In this document: piece by piece, positions 9,956 to 18,157 of the stretch
How positions within the stretch are numbered: position 1 is the stretch's first letter
Layout: every line of letters begins with the position of its first letter
Origin: Thauera humireducens
GTDB taxonomy: Bacteria; Pseudomonadota; Gammaproteobacteria; Burkholderiales; Rhodocyclaceae
Reading direction: 5' to 3'
Assembly (NCBI RefSeq): GCF_001051995.2
Contig: NZ_CP014646.1
Location: forward strand, 682,001-746,000
Length of the DNA stretch: 64,000 nt
Made by a program: the position numbers and the translations under genes
The notes under the pieces: generated by a model
The model's database searches: none
The model's input: only the letters and a program-made list of their open reading frames with translations
What the model was told of the DNA's origin: nothing

Positions 9956-10945
9956 TCAGTGGGCGAAGAAGCGTTGCCGCGCCTCGTCTGGCAGTTCCAT
10001 GCCCGTGTGGCGGGCGCGCAGCAGCAACTCCCAGTAGTAGCGATAGGAGGCGCGGTCGTGCAGGCGACCCTTGTGCTGTATGGGTCCCCAGGCGGTGTCC
10101 TGCGCGGCGATCAGGATCTCGGCGGCTTCCGCCACTTCCGAGAAGTCGGGCTGCATCGCGGCAATGATCGGCAGGATCTGGTTCGGATGGATGCTCCACA
10201 TGCGCAGGTAGCCGAATTCGCGCCGCGCACGCTCGGCGTCGTGGCGAATCACGGCGACGTCCTGCAACTCGGTGGTGACGTTGTGCGAGGGCACCACGCC
10301 GTTGGCGAGTGCGGCGGCGGCGATGTCGGTCTTGGCGCGCACGATCAGCGGATGTTCGAATTGCCCTGGACTCTTCATGGCGCTGCCGGGAATCGCGCCG
10401 TGGTGGCCGGAGACGAAGTCCATCAGGCCGAAGTCGAGCGACTCGACCCCGTCGAGCGCGGCGATCTCCCAGGCCTCGCGCAGCGCGCCGTGGGTCTCGA
10501 TCAGCACGTGAACCGGCAGCGTGCGCCTGGTGGCGAAGGCGGCCTCGATCCGGCGCAGTTCGGCGATCTGGGTCGCTGCGTCGGCGCAGGAGCGCACCTT
10601 GGGCAGCGTGACGAAGGCCAGCCGCTTGCCGGCGCCGCCGACGAGGATCTCGAGGTCCTGCACCCAGTGCGGATGCGTGATGTCGTGGATGCGAGCGCCC
10701 ACACGGCCGAAATGGTTCTCCGCGCCATTGACGATGTCGACCACCATGCGCGCGTGTTCGGCCTCGGCGCCCGCCCGGGCGCCGTCCTCGCAGTCGCAGG
10801 TGATGTCGAACACCGGGCCGAGTTCCTGCTGCAGCTTGAGCGCCTTCAGCATCAGTTTCTCGGCGCCCGCATAGTGGTCGACCGCGGGCAGGGCGGGGAA
10901 GGGCTTTTCGCCGGCGAACAGGACATCGGCAGGGTGCAGGTGCAT
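9956..10945 (-). CDS. HpcH/HpaI aldolase / citrate lyase beta-like (CitE-like) protein
   Basis: 329 residues from the ATG complementing 10943-10945, chosen because AAGGAAT lies seven bases upstream; the longer frame begins with low-complexity sequence. The TIM-barrel family signatures are DCEDGARAGAE near residue 50, VHVLIETHGALREAWEI near 155, and MWSIHPNQILPI near 260. Members cleave CoA esters such as citryl-CoA or malyl-CoA, or related oxo-acids. No citrate lyase alpha or gamma subunit is present, so a stand-alone malyl-CoA- or methylmalyl-CoA-type lyase is more likely. It lies downstream of mdh on the same strand but behind that gene's terminator. Confidence 0.75.
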   Translation of the reverse strand: MHLHPADVLFAGEKPFPALPAVDHYAGAEKLMLKALKLQQELGPVFDITCDCEDGARAGAEAEHARMVVDIVNGAENHFGRVGARIHDITHPHWVQDLEILVGGAGKRLAFVTLPKVRSCADAATQIAELRRIEAAFATRRTLPVHVLIETHGALREAWEIAALDGVESLDFGLMDFVSGHHGAIPGSAMKSPGQFEHPLIVRAKTDIAAAALANGVVPSHNVTTELQDVAVIRHDAERARREFGYLRMWSIHPNQILPIIAAMQPDFSEVAEAAEILIAAQDTAWGPIQHKGRLHDRASYRYYWELLLRARHTGMELPDEARQRFFAH

Positions 10946-10987
10946 GAGGGATTCCTTGATGGGCACCGCCGGGGGCGGGGCAGGAAA

Positions 10988-11020
10988 CAAAAAGGCCACG
11001 GGATTTTACCCCCGTGGCCT
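10988..11020 (-). terminator. Terminator of mdh
   Basis: A perfect ten-base stem, AGGCCACGGG (10993-11002) with CCCGTGGCCT (11011-11020). Read on the minus strand it is followed by TTTTTG, a standard intrinsic terminator 36 nt past the mdh stop. Confidence 0.85.
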
Positions 11021-11055
11021 CTCGCGAAGGCGGCTCGACGCCGCGCTTGCGTCGC

Positions 11056-12045
11056 TTACTTCAGCATGTCGGCAACGGCCGCGCGCTCTTCCTCGAGTTC
11101 CTTCAGGGTGTTGGCGATCTTGCCCTTGGAGTACTCGTCGATTTCCAGGCCCTGGATGATCTTGAACTCGCCGTTCTTGCATTCGCACGGGAAGCCGAAC
11201 ACCACGCCTTCGGGGATGCCGTAGGAGCCGTCGGAGGGCACGCCCATGGTGACCCAGTCGTCGGAGCCGAGGGCCCAGTCGCGCATGTGGTCGATGGCAG
11301 CGTTGGCGGCCGAGGCGGCCGAGGACAGGCCGCGGGCTTCGATGATGGCGGCGCCGCGCTTGCCGACGGTCGGCAGGAACACGTCGTTGTTCCAGGCGTG
11401 GTCGTTGATCAGCGCCTTGACCGAGTCACCGTTCGAGGTGCAGAAGCGGTAGTCGGCGTACATCGAGGGCGAGTGGTTGCCCCACACGACCATCTTCTTC
11501 AGGCTCGACACCGGGCGGCCGGCTTTCTGGGCCAGCTGCGTCAGGGCGCGGTTGTGGTCCAGGCGCAGCATGCCGTGGTAGTTGGCCGGGTTGGTGCGGC
11601 CCACCTTGATGGCGGCAGCGCGGGCGATGTAGGCGTTGGTGTTGCAGGGGTTGCCCACGACCAGCACCTTGACGTTCTCGTTGGCGTTCTCGGCGATTGC
11701 CTTGCCCTGAACGGTGAAGATGGCGCCGTTGGCGGTCAGCAGGTCGGCACGCTCCATGCCGGGGCCGCGCGGACGGGCACCGACCAGCAGGCAGTAGTTG
11801 GCGTCCTTGAAGGCGACGTTCGGGTCGTCGGTGGCGACCATGCCGGCCAGCAGCGGGAAGGCGCAGTCGTCCAGTTCCATCATCACGCCCTTCACCGCCT
11901 TCTGGGCCTGGGGCAGATCGAGCAACTGCAGGATCACGGGCTGGTCCTTGCCCAGCATTTCGCCACTGGCGATGCGGAACAGCAGGCTGTAGCCGATCTG
12001 GCCGGCTGCGCCGGTGACTGCAACGCGGACGGGGGCTTTGCTCAT
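11056..12045 (-). CDS. mdh: Malate dehydrogenase
   Basis: 329 residues from the ATG complementing 12043-12045, preceded by AGAGGGAG. The frame remains open upstream, but the family begins at [20 protein letters not shown]. The Rossmann glycine motif GAAGQIGYS is at residues 11-19. Catalytic residues sit in LDHNRAL (Asp) and [11 protein letters not shown] (His), and the substrate arginines lie in [15 protein letters not shown]. This is the long, MDH type 2 form typical of betaproteobacteria, converting malate to oxaloacetate with NAD. It is divergent from the GntR regulator with a strong promoter between them, and heads the citric-acid-cycle block. Confidence 0.97.
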   Translation of the reverse strand: MSKAPVRVAVTGAAGQIGYSLLFRIASGEMLGKDQPVILQLLDLPQAQKAVKGVMMELDDCAFPLLAGMVATDDPNVAFKDANYCLLVGARPRGPGMERADLLTANGAIFTVQGKAIAENANENVKVLVVGNPCNTNAYIARAAAIKVGRTNPANYHGMLRLDHNRALTQLAQKAGRPVSSLKKMVVWGNHSPSMYADYRFCTSNGDSVKALINDHAWNNDVFLPTVGKRGAAIIEARGLSSAASAANAAIDHMRDWALGSDDWVTMGVPSDGSYGIPEGVVFGFPCECKNGEFKIIQGLEIDEYSKGKIANTLKELEEERAAVADMLK

Positions 12046-12175
12046 GTGGATACTCCCTCTAAAAAGACGGTCGGTGATGTCGGTATCGAGAATTCGACGC
12101 TCGGGTGCGCGCTGTGGAACCGGCGGCGAATTCCACCGTTTCCTGACTCGTGGCACGTGCATCTCGGGCGCGGAG

Positions 12176-12204
12176 ATACTAAGATCATTCAGGTACGGTG
12201 TCAA
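12176..12204 (-). promoter_or_regulatory. Sigma-70 promoter of mdh
   Basis: On the minus strand, TTGACA (complement of 12199-12204) and TAGTAT (complement of 12176-12181) are separated by exactly 17 bases. This predicts a start near 12169 and a leader of about 120 nt before the mdh ATG. The palindrome at 12212-12235 ends eight bases upstream of the -35. Confidence 0.75.
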
Positions 12205-12211
12205 ATCATGG

Positions 12212-12235
12212 CTTATATCTTATATAAGACATAAG
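12212..12235. promoter_or_regulatory. 24-bp palindromic operator between mdh and gntR
   Basis: Arms CTTATATCTTAT and ATAAGACATAAG match as an inverted repeat in 11 of 12 positions; the central TCTTATATAAGA (12218-12229) is a perfect palindrome. It lies just upstream of the mdh -35 and about 35 nt before the gntR start. It is the natural candidate for the GntR protein's binding site, giving autoregulation and possibly control of mdh. The regulator assignment is inference. Confidence 0.65.
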
Positions 12236-12270
12236 ACACTGCGTGGACGATTCCGGATTTTTGTGATCAA

Positions 12271-13008
12271 ATGGCGCGCATGTCACAGGAAGCCCCCACT
12301 TTCAGCCCGCTCTACCGGCAGATCAAGGCCTTGATTCTTCAGGCGCTTGAGTCCGGCGAGTGGCGTCCTGGTCAGGCGATTCCGAGCGAGCAGGAACTGG
12401 CGAGCCGCTTCAGTGTTTCGCAGGGAACCGTTCGCAAAGCGATCGACGAGATGGCCGCTGAGAACCTGCTTGTGCGCAAGCAGGGCAAGGGCACTTATGT
12501 GGCCTCGCACAACGATCCGAGAGCCTTGTTCCGCTTCCTTCGCCTCGTGCCGATGGATGGAGATCTGTCCCATCCGCAGAGCGTGCCGCTCGACTGCTGG
12601 CGGGCAAAGGCGGGGCAGGAGGCGTCGCGCATGCTCGGGATCGAGCTTGGTGCGCCCATCATCATCGTTCGGCGTCTGCTCAAGTTTGCCAACAAGCCGG
12701 TGGTCATCGACGAGATCTATCTTTCGGGCGAGATCTTCCAGGGTTTGACTGCCGAAGTCCTGCAGGGCTGGAGTGGATCGCTGTACAGCCTGTTCGAGAC
12801 CCGCTTCGGGCTGCGGATGATCCGCGCGCAGGAGCGTATCCGCGCCGTGGCCGCCGACCGCAACGCGAGCGAGGCGCTCAAGGTGGCGGAAGGTACGCCG
12901 CTGCTGTCGGTCGAGCGCGTCACCTATACCTACGGCGACAAGCCGGTGGAGTGGCGCCGCGGGCTGTATTCGACGGCCGAGCACTTTTATCTGAACGAGT
13001 TGAGTTGA
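12271..13008 (+). CDS. GntR-family (HutC/UTRA) regulator of the TCA-cycle block
   Basis: 245 residues. The N-terminal winged helix (about 10-80) contains PLYRQIKALILQALESGEW and the recognition segment FSVSQGTVRKAIDEMAAENL. A UTRA effector domain of the HutC subfamily follows (about 95-240), ending VERVTYTYGDKPVEWRRG. Start ATG at 12271 is favoured by length, but the second ATG at 12280 is equally possible because neither has a clear Shine-Dalgarno sequence. Its position between mdh and sdhC, with palindromes on both sides, points to control of these genes in response to a cycle-related metabolite. That role is inferred from position. Confidence 0.85.
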   Translation: MARMSQEAPTFSPLYRQIKALILQALESGEWRPGQAIPSEQELASRFSVSQGTVRKAIDEMAAENLLVRKQGKGTYVASHNDPRALFRFLRLVPMDGDLSHPQSVPLDCWRAKAGQEASRMLGIELGAPIIIVRRLLKFANKPVVIDEIYLSGEIFQGLTAEVLQGWSGSLYSLFETRFGLRMIRAQERIRAVAADRNASEALKVAEGTPLLSVERVTYTYGDKPVEWRRGLYSTAEHFYLNELS

Positions 13009-13034
13009 CGTAATGGTGCGCTGCGAGACGGCGC

Positions 13035-13070
13035 TATAATTACGAATTACGTATAACGCCGTACGTAATT
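13035..13070 (+). promoter_or_regulatory. sdhCDAB promoter with overlapping inverted-repeat operator
   Basis: A consensus -10, TATAAT, is at 13035-13040, but no good -35 lies 17 bases upstream (TTGACG at 13005 is 24 bases away). Immediately downstream a perfect nine-base inverted repeat, AATTACGTA (13045-13053) and TACGTAATT (13062-13070), flanks eight bases. It would cover the expected transcription start, a typical repressor position. The bound protein is unknown; the adjacent GntR regulator is the first candidate. Confidence 0.65.
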
Positions 13071-13119
13071 TTGAAAGTCCGCGGCGAATCTTTCGTCGTG
13101 CATGCAGAGGGGAGTCTTC

Positions 13120-13509
13120 ATGTCAGATGTGACTGTGCGCAAACCGAGGCCGAAGCACCTGGCCTTGAACCAGATCCGGCTGCCGCTGCCGGGTATCGTG
13201 TCGATCCTTCACCGGATCAGCGGGGCAGGCCTGTTCCTGTTGCTGCCCTTCCTGTTGTTCCTGCTCGATCGCAGCCTTGGCTCGCCCGAGACCTTCGAGA
13301 CCTTCAGCGCGGTGGTCGGCCATCCGCTGGTCAAGCTGCTTCTCATCGGTCTGCTGTGGGCCTACCTGCACCACTTCTGTGCCGGCATCCGCTTCCTGCT
13401 GCTCGACATGCACAAGGGGCTGGAGCTCGAAGCGGCTCGCAACTCCTCGCGCATCGTTCTGGTCGTGAGCATCGTGCTTACCGTCATCATCGGGGTGAAA
13501 CTATGGTGA
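13120..13509 (+). CDS. sdhC: Succinate dehydrogenase cytochrome b556 subunit
   Basis: 129 residues from ATG at 13120, preceded by AGAGGGGAG; an in-frame ATG at 13102 lacks such a site. Three membrane helices are visible. The family motif SILHRISGAGLF near residue 27 lines the quinone site. LHHFCAGIRFLLLDMHKG near 85 carries the axial haem histidine. With SdhD it anchors the SdhAB dimer in the inner membrane and passes electrons to ubiquinone. Its last seven bases overlap the sdhD start. Confidence 0.93.
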   Translation: MSDVTVRKPRPKHLALNQIRLPLPGIVSILHRISGAGLFLLLPFLLFLLDRSLGSPETFETFSAVVGHPLVKLLLIGLLWAYLHHFCAGIRFLLLDMHKGLELEAARNSSRIVLVVSIVLTVIIGVKLW

Positions 13510-13850
13510 AGCGTCAACCTGTCGGCGCGCACTACGGTCTGAAGGACTGGATTGCGCAGCGTGCCACTGCGGTCTTCATGGCCATCTATACGATCATCTT
13601 CGCGGTCTGTGCGCTGGCGCTGCCGGAGTTCAGCTACGAAGCCTGGTCCGGGCTGTTCTCCGCCGGCCTGTTCCGGTTCCTGAGCTTCCTGTTCTTCCTG
13701 TCGCTGTTCTACCACGCCTGGATCGGCGTGCGTGATATCTGGATGGACTACGTCAAGCCGACCGGTGTGCGCCTGGCGCTGCACCTCGTCACTCTCTTCC
13801 TGCTCGTCGGCTACGCCGGCTGGGCGGCCCAGATTCTTTGGAGGCTGTAA
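13503..13850 (+). CDS. sdhD: Succinate dehydrogenase membrane anchor subunit
   Basis: 115 residues from ATG at 13503, inside the end of sdhC (seven-base overlap), which suits translational coupling. Three helices are apparent. LKDWIAQRATAVFMAIYTII is the family N-terminal motif, and FYHAWIGVRDIWMDYVKP near residue 73 contains the second haem ligand histidine and the conserved Asp-Tyr pair near the quinone site. It completes the membrane part of complex II. The start of sdhA follows after two bases. Confidence 0.93.
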   Translation: MVKRQPVGAHYGLKDWIAQRATAVFMAIYTIIFAVCALALPEFSYEAWSGLFSAGLFRFLSFLFFLSLFYHAWIGVRDIWMDYVKPTGVRLALHLVTLFLLVGYAGWAAQILWRL

Positions 13851-13852
13851 GC

Positions 13853-15646
13853 GTGAACGTCGCAAAGCGTACCTTTGATGCGGTCATCGTCGGCGCGGGT
13901 GGTGCTGGCCTGCGTGCGGCCCTGCAACTGTCCGAATCCGGTCTCAAGACCGCAGTGCTGACCAAGGTCTTCCCGACGCGTTCGCATACCGTCGCAGCCC
14001 AGGGCGGCGTCGCCGCCTCGCTCGGCAACTCGACCGAGGATAACTGGCACTGGCACATGTACGACACCGTGAAGGGTTCGGACTGGCTGGGTGACCAGGA
14101 TGCCATCGAGTTCATGTGCAAGAAGGCGAACGAAGTCGTCGTCGAGCTGGAACACTACGGCATGCCTTTCGATCGCACCGACAATGGCAAGATCTATCAG
14201 CGCCCGTTCGGTGGTCACTCGATGAACTACGGCCAGGCGCCGGTGATGCGCTCCTGTGCGGCTGCCGACCGTACCGGTCACGCCATGCTGCATGCGCTCT
14301 ACCAGCGCAACGTTCGCGCGAACACGCAGTTCTTCGTCGAATGGATGGCGCTGGACCTGATCCGCAACGCCGATGGCGATGTGCTCGGCGTGACCGCGAT
14401 GGAGATGGAGACCGGCGAGGTCTCGATCTTCCACGCCAAGGCCACCATCTTCGCGACCGGCGGCGCCGGCCGTATCTACTACTCCTCGACCAACGCCTTC
14501 ATCAACACCGGTGACGGCGTGGGCATGGCGGCGCGTGCCGGCATTCCGCTGGAAGACATGGAGTTCTGGCAGTTCCACCCGACTGGCGTGGCCGGTGCGG
14601 GCGTACTGATCACCGAAGGTGTCCGTGGCGAAGGCGGCATCCTGCGCAACGCCTCGGGCGAGCGTTTCATGGAGCGCTACGCGCCCAACCTGAAGGATCT
14701 GGCCTCGCGCGACGTCGTCTCGCGCGCGATGACCACCGAGATCAATGAGGGTCGCGGTGCCGGTCCGGACAAGGATCACGTTCTGCTGGACATCACCCAC
14801 CTGTCGCCCGACACGATCATGAAGCGCCTGCCGGGCATTCGCGAGATCGCGATCCAGTTCGCCGGCGTCGATCCGATCAAGGCGCCAATCCCGGTCGTGC
14901 CGACCTGCCACTACCAGATGGGCGGTATTCCGACCAACTACAAGGGCCAGGTCGTGGTGCCGAAGGACGGCAATCCGAACACGCCGGTCCAGGGTTTCTA
15001 CGCCGCTGGCGAATGCGCCTGCGCCTCGGTCCACGGCGCGAACCGCCTCGGCACGAACTCGCTGCTCGACCTGCTGGTGTTCGGCAAGTCGGCGGGTGAG
15101 ACCGTGGTCGAGGACTTCAAGTCGGGTCAGCTGACCCTCAAGCCGCTGCCCGAGAACGCGGCCGATGTCTCCCTGGCTCGCCTCGCGCGCCTGGAGTCGC
15201 AGACCAACGGCGAGAGCGTGTTCGACGTCGGCATGGAAATGCGCCGCACGATGCAGAAGCACGCCGGCGTGTTCCGTTTCGACCAGCTGTTGAAGGAAGG
15301 CGTGCAGAAGATCGGCGAGGTGGCCGAGCGTGCCAAGCGCACCGAGATCAAGGACAAGTCCAAGGTCTGGAACGTGGCCCGCATGGAAGCGCTGGAACTG
15401 GACAACCTGATTGAAGTCGCTCGCGCCACGATGGTGTCGGCCGAGGCCCGCAAGGAGTCGCGTGGTGCTCACGTGCGCGACGACGCGCCGGATACGCCGG
15501 AGAATCCGAACGGTCGCGATGACGCCAACTGGCTCAAGCACACCCTGTGGTACAGCGAAGGCAACCGTCTGGATTACAAGCCGGTCAACCTGAAGCCACT
15601 GTCCGACGACGTCGAGCCGATCGCGCTCGCCAAGCGCACTTATTGA
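13853..15646 (+). CDS. sdhA: Succinate dehydrogenase flavoprotein subunit
   Basis: 597 residues from GTG at 13853, chosen because GGAGG lies eight bases upstream and the protein then begins NVAKRTFDAVIVGAGGAG. The FAD-binding GAGGAG motif is at residues 14-19. His45 in RSHTVAAQGG is the covalent FAD attachment residue. The active-site region FHPTGVAGAG and the NRLGTNSLLDLLVFG segment are intact. It oxidises succinate to fumarate on the cytoplasmic face; covalent flavin loading needs SdhE, encoded two genes on. Confidence 0.97.
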   Translation: MNVAKRTFDAVIVGAGGAGLRAALQLSESGLKTAVLTKVFPTRSHTVAAQGGVAASLGNSTEDNWHWHMYDTVKGSDWLGDQDAIEFMCKKANEVVVELEHYGMPFDRTDNGKIYQRPFGGHSMNYGQAPVMRSCAAADRTGHAMLHALYQRNVRANTQFFVEWMALDLIRNADGDVLGVTAMEMETGEVSIFHAKATIFATGGAGRIYYSSTNAFINTGDGVGMAARAGIPLEDMEFWQFHPTGVAGAGVLITEGVRGEGGILRNASGERFMERYAPNLKDLASRDVVSRAMTTEINEGRGAGPDKDHVLLDITHLSPDTIMKRLPGIREIAIQFAGVDPIKAPIPVVPTCHYQMGGIPTNYKGQVVVPKDGNPNTPVQGFYAAGECACASVHGANRLGTNSLLDLLVFGKSAGETVVEDFKSGQLTLKPLPENAADVSLARLARLESQTNGESVFDVGMEMRRTMQKHAGVFRFDQLLKEGVQKIGEVAERAKRTEIKDKSKVWNVARMEALELDNLIEVARATMVSAEARKESRGAHVRDDAPDTPENPNGRDDANWLKHTLWYSEGNRLDYKPVNLKPLSDDVEPIALAKRTY

Positions 15647-15677
15647 TCAGCGTGATGAGCGCACGGGAGAAACACAC

Positions 15678-16388
15678 ATGACCAAGCGTACCGTTCAATT
15701 CAAGATCTACCGCTACGATCCGGACAAGGACGAGAAGCCCTACATGCAGGACATCTCGGTCGAGCTCGAGGCCTCCGACAAGAAGCTGCTCGATGCGATC
15801 GTCCGCCTGCGCGCAAAGGACGATTCGCTGTCCTTCCGTCGCTCATGCCGCGAAGGCGTGTGCGGTTCGGACGCGATGAACATCAATGGCAAGAACGGGC
15901 TGGCCTGCCTGACCGACATCGACAGCCTGCAGCAGCCGATCACGCTGCGTCCGCTGCCGGGTCTGCCGGTCATCCGCGACCTGATCGTCGACATGACGCA
16001 GTTCTTCAAGCAGTACCACTCGATCAAGCCCTATCTGGTCAACAACGACCCGACCCCCGAGCGCGAGCGCCTGCAGTCGCCGGAAGACCGCGAGGAGTTG
16101 AACGGCCTGTACGAGTGCATCCTGTGCGCGTGCTGCTCGACGTCCTGCCCGTCGTTCTGGTGGAACCCGGACAAGTTCGTCGGCCCGGCCGGTCTGCTTG
16201 CCGCATACCGCTTCCTCGCCGACACGCGCGACCAGGACACGAACGCGCGCCTCGACAACCTCGAGGACCCGTACCGTCTGTTCCGTTGCCATTCCATCAT
16301 GAACTGCGTCGACGTCTGTCCGAAGGGTCTGAACCCGACCCGCGCGATCGGCAAGATCAAGGACATGATGGTTCGGCGTGCGGTATAA
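15678..16388 (+). CDS. sdhB: Succinate dehydrogenase iron-sulfur subunit
   Basis: 236 residues. The plant-type 2Fe-2S site is CREGVCGSDAM with a fourth cysteine in NGLACL (about residues 57-77). The 4Fe-4S and 3Fe-4S ligands come from ECILCACCSTSCPSFWW (about 148-164) and CHSIMNCVDVCPKGLNP (about 204-220). All expected cysteines are present. It relays electrons from SdhA to the quinone site. CGGGAGAAA precedes the ATG. Confidence 0.97.
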   Translation: MTKRTVQFKIYRYDPDKDEKPYMQDISVELEASDKKLLDAIVRLRAKDDSLSFRRSCREGVCGSDAMNINGKNGLACLTDIDSLQQPITLRPLPGLPVIRDLIVDMTQFFKQYHSIKPYLVNNDPTPERERLQSPEDREELNGLYECILCACCSTSCPSFWWNPDKFVGPAGLLAAYRFLADTRDQDTNARLDNLEDPYRLFRCHSIMNCVDVCPKGLNPTRAIGKIKDMMVRRAV

Positions 16389-16403
16389 GGGCGAGACGGA
16401 CCT

Positions 16404-16640
16404 ATGAGCATCAATAGGGGGCGTGTGCGCTGGCAGTGCCGCAGGGCTTTGCTGGAGCTTGATCTCGTGTTCACGCGCTTCCTCGAGCGGCATTTCGATC
16501 GTCTCACCGACGATCAGCTGGCGGATCTGGATGACCTGCTGCGCTGCGACGACTACGACATCTGGGCGATGGTCAATGGCAGCAAGGCGTGCGAGGTGGA
16601 CCGCTGGAAGGAGATGGTCGGCCTGCTGCGTCAGACTTGA
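16404..16640 (+). CDS. sdhE: SdhE, FAD assembly factor for succinate dehydrogenase
   Basis: 78 residues, the usual size. SdhE promotes covalent attachment of FAD to SdhA. The family core appears as RVRWQCRRALLELDLVFTRF at residues 7-26, and the middle DDLLRCDDYDIWAMVNG matches the second conserved block. One feature is unusual: the RGxxE motif reads RALLE here, with alanine where glycine is the norm. Glycine-to-arginine at this position inactivates the E. coli protein; alanine may be tolerated. It starts 15 nt after sdhB and is certainly part of the same operon. Confidence 0.92.
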   Translation: MSINRGRVRWQCRRALLELDLVFTRFLERHFDRLTDDQLADLDDLLRCDDYDIWAMVNGSKACEVDRWKEMVGLLRQT

Positions 16641-16700
16641 CGCGGCAGGTACGGCTGCAACACGACAAGCAGTTAAACCGGCAAGTAGAAGGGACGATCT

Positions 16701-17996
16701 ATGAGCACTGAACGCACGGCAACGCTAACCGTCGATGGCAAGACCGTCGAATTCCCGGTGATGACCGGCACCCATGGTCAGGATGTGATCGACATCCGTA
16801 CCCTGGGCGGCAAGACTGGTCTGTTCACCTACGATTCGGGCTTCCTGTCAACTGCGAGCTGCAAGTCGAAAATCACCTTCATCGACGGCGACAAGGGCGA
16901 GCTGCTCTATCGCGGTTATCCGATCGAGCAGCTGGCCGAGAAGTGCAACTTCCTCGAGGTCGCCTATCTGCTCAAGAATGGCGAGCTGCCCAATCAGTCG
17001 CAGAAGGTCGAGTTCGAGGATCTGATCAAGCGGCATTCGATGCTGCACGACCAGATGACGAAGTTCTACTCGGGCTTCCGTCGCGACGCACATCCGATGG
17101 CAGTCATGGTCGGTGTCGTGGGTGCCCTGTCGGCCTTCTACCACGAGGCGATGGATTTCTCCGACGCCGAGCACCGCAGCGTGTCGATCAACCGCCTGAT
17201 CGCCAAGCTGCCGACCATCGTTGCGATGGCCTACAAGTACAACAAGGGCGAGCCCTTCATGTACCCGCGCAACGATCTCGACTACACCGCCAACTTCATG
17301 CACATGATGTTCGGCACCCCGTGCGAGAAGTACGAGCCGAACCCGGTGCTGGTGCGTGCGCTGGACGTGATCTTCACGCTGCATGCCGACCACGAGCAGA
17401 ACGCCTCGACCTCGACCGTCCGCCTGGCTGGTTCGTCGGGTGCCAACCCCTTCGCCTGCATTTCGGCCGGTATCGCCTGCCTGTGGGGGCCGGCGCACGG
17501 CGGTGCGAACGAAGCCTGCCTGAACATGCTCGAGGAAATCGGCGACGTGTCGCGCGTGGGCGAATACATCAAGCGTGCCAAGGACAAGAACGACAGCTTC
17601 AAGCTGATGGGCTTCGGCCACCGCGTGTACAAGAACTTCGATCCGCGCGCCAAGCTGATGGGCAAGGTGTGCGCCGACGTGCTGGGCGAACTGGGCCTCG
17701 AGAATGACCGCCTGTTCAAGCTCGCCAAGGAACTCGAGCGCATCGCGCTGGAAGACGAGTACTTCGTGGAGAAGAAGCTCTACCCGAACGTCGACTTCTA
17801 CTCAGGCATCGTCCAGAAGGCCCTGGGTATCCCGACCTCCATGTTCACCTGCATCTTCGCGCTGGCGCGCACGGTGGGCTGGATCACCCAGTGGGAAGAA
17901 ATGATCACCGATCCGGAATACAAGATCGGCCGTCCGCGTCAGCTCTATATCGGTGCTACGCGACGCGACGTTCCGGCGATGGAACAACGTCCGTAA
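16701..17996 (+). CDS. gltA: Citrate synthase
   Basis: 431 residues, the long type II hexameric form that is usually inhibited by NADH. The active-site histidines are in [16 protein letters not shown] and [15 protein letters not shown], and the catalytic aspartate is in [10 protein letters not shown]. The N-terminal domain (about 1-50, with the [24 protein letters not shown] stretch) carries the regulatory part. It condenses acetyl-CoA and oxaloacetate. The 60-nt gap from sdhE has GTAGAAGGGA before the ATG and no terminator, so read-through from sdh is likely. Confidence 0.97.
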   Translation: MSTERTATLTVDGKTVEFPVMTGTHGQDVIDIRTLGGKTGLFTYDSGFLSTASCKSKITFIDGDKGELLYRGYPIEQLAEKCNFLEVAYLLKNGELPNQSQKVEFEDLIKRHSMLHDQMTKFYSGFRRDAHPMAVMVGVVGALSAFYHEAMDFSDAEHRSVSINRLIAKLPTIVAMAYKYNKGEPFMYPRNDLDYTANFMHMMFGTPCEKYEPNPVLVRALDVIFTLHADHEQNASTSTVRLAGSSGANPFACISAGIACLWGPAHGGANEACLNMLEEIGDVSRVGEYIKRAKDKNDSFKLMGFGHRVYKNFDPRAKLMGKVCADVLGELGLENDRLFKLAKELERIALEDEYFVEKKLYPNVDFYSGIVQKALGIPTSMFTCIFALARTVGWITQWEEMITDPEYKIGRPRQLYIGATRRDVPAMEQRP

Positions 17997-18037
17997 GAGA
18001 CGATGGAGAGGGGAGGGAGTTTCCGCCGACTCTGACG

Positions 18038-18076
18038 AAAACGGGGTGGCTGCGCCTGCGCGGTCATCCCGTTTTT
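18038..18076 (+). terminator. Terminator after gltA
   Basis: AAAACGGGGTGGC (18038-18050) pairs with GTCATCCCGTTTT (18063-18075), allowing two G-U pairs, and runs into a U-rich end. It closes the sdh-gltA unit and implies that sucA has its own promoter in the next 80 bases; TAATAC at 18113 is a possible -10 without a clear -35. Confidence 0.75.
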
Positions 18077-18157
18077 CCTTAAGGGATCGGATCCAGGTTT
18101 CTCCGACCACCGTAATACCCGTAAGCAGGGCAACAGAAAACACAGGTGGCTTTCATC

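Noticed and set aside
13005..13010. TTGACG as the -35 of the sdh promoter
   Set aside because: It is 24 bases from the TATAAT, too far for sigma-70, and overlaps the gntR stop.
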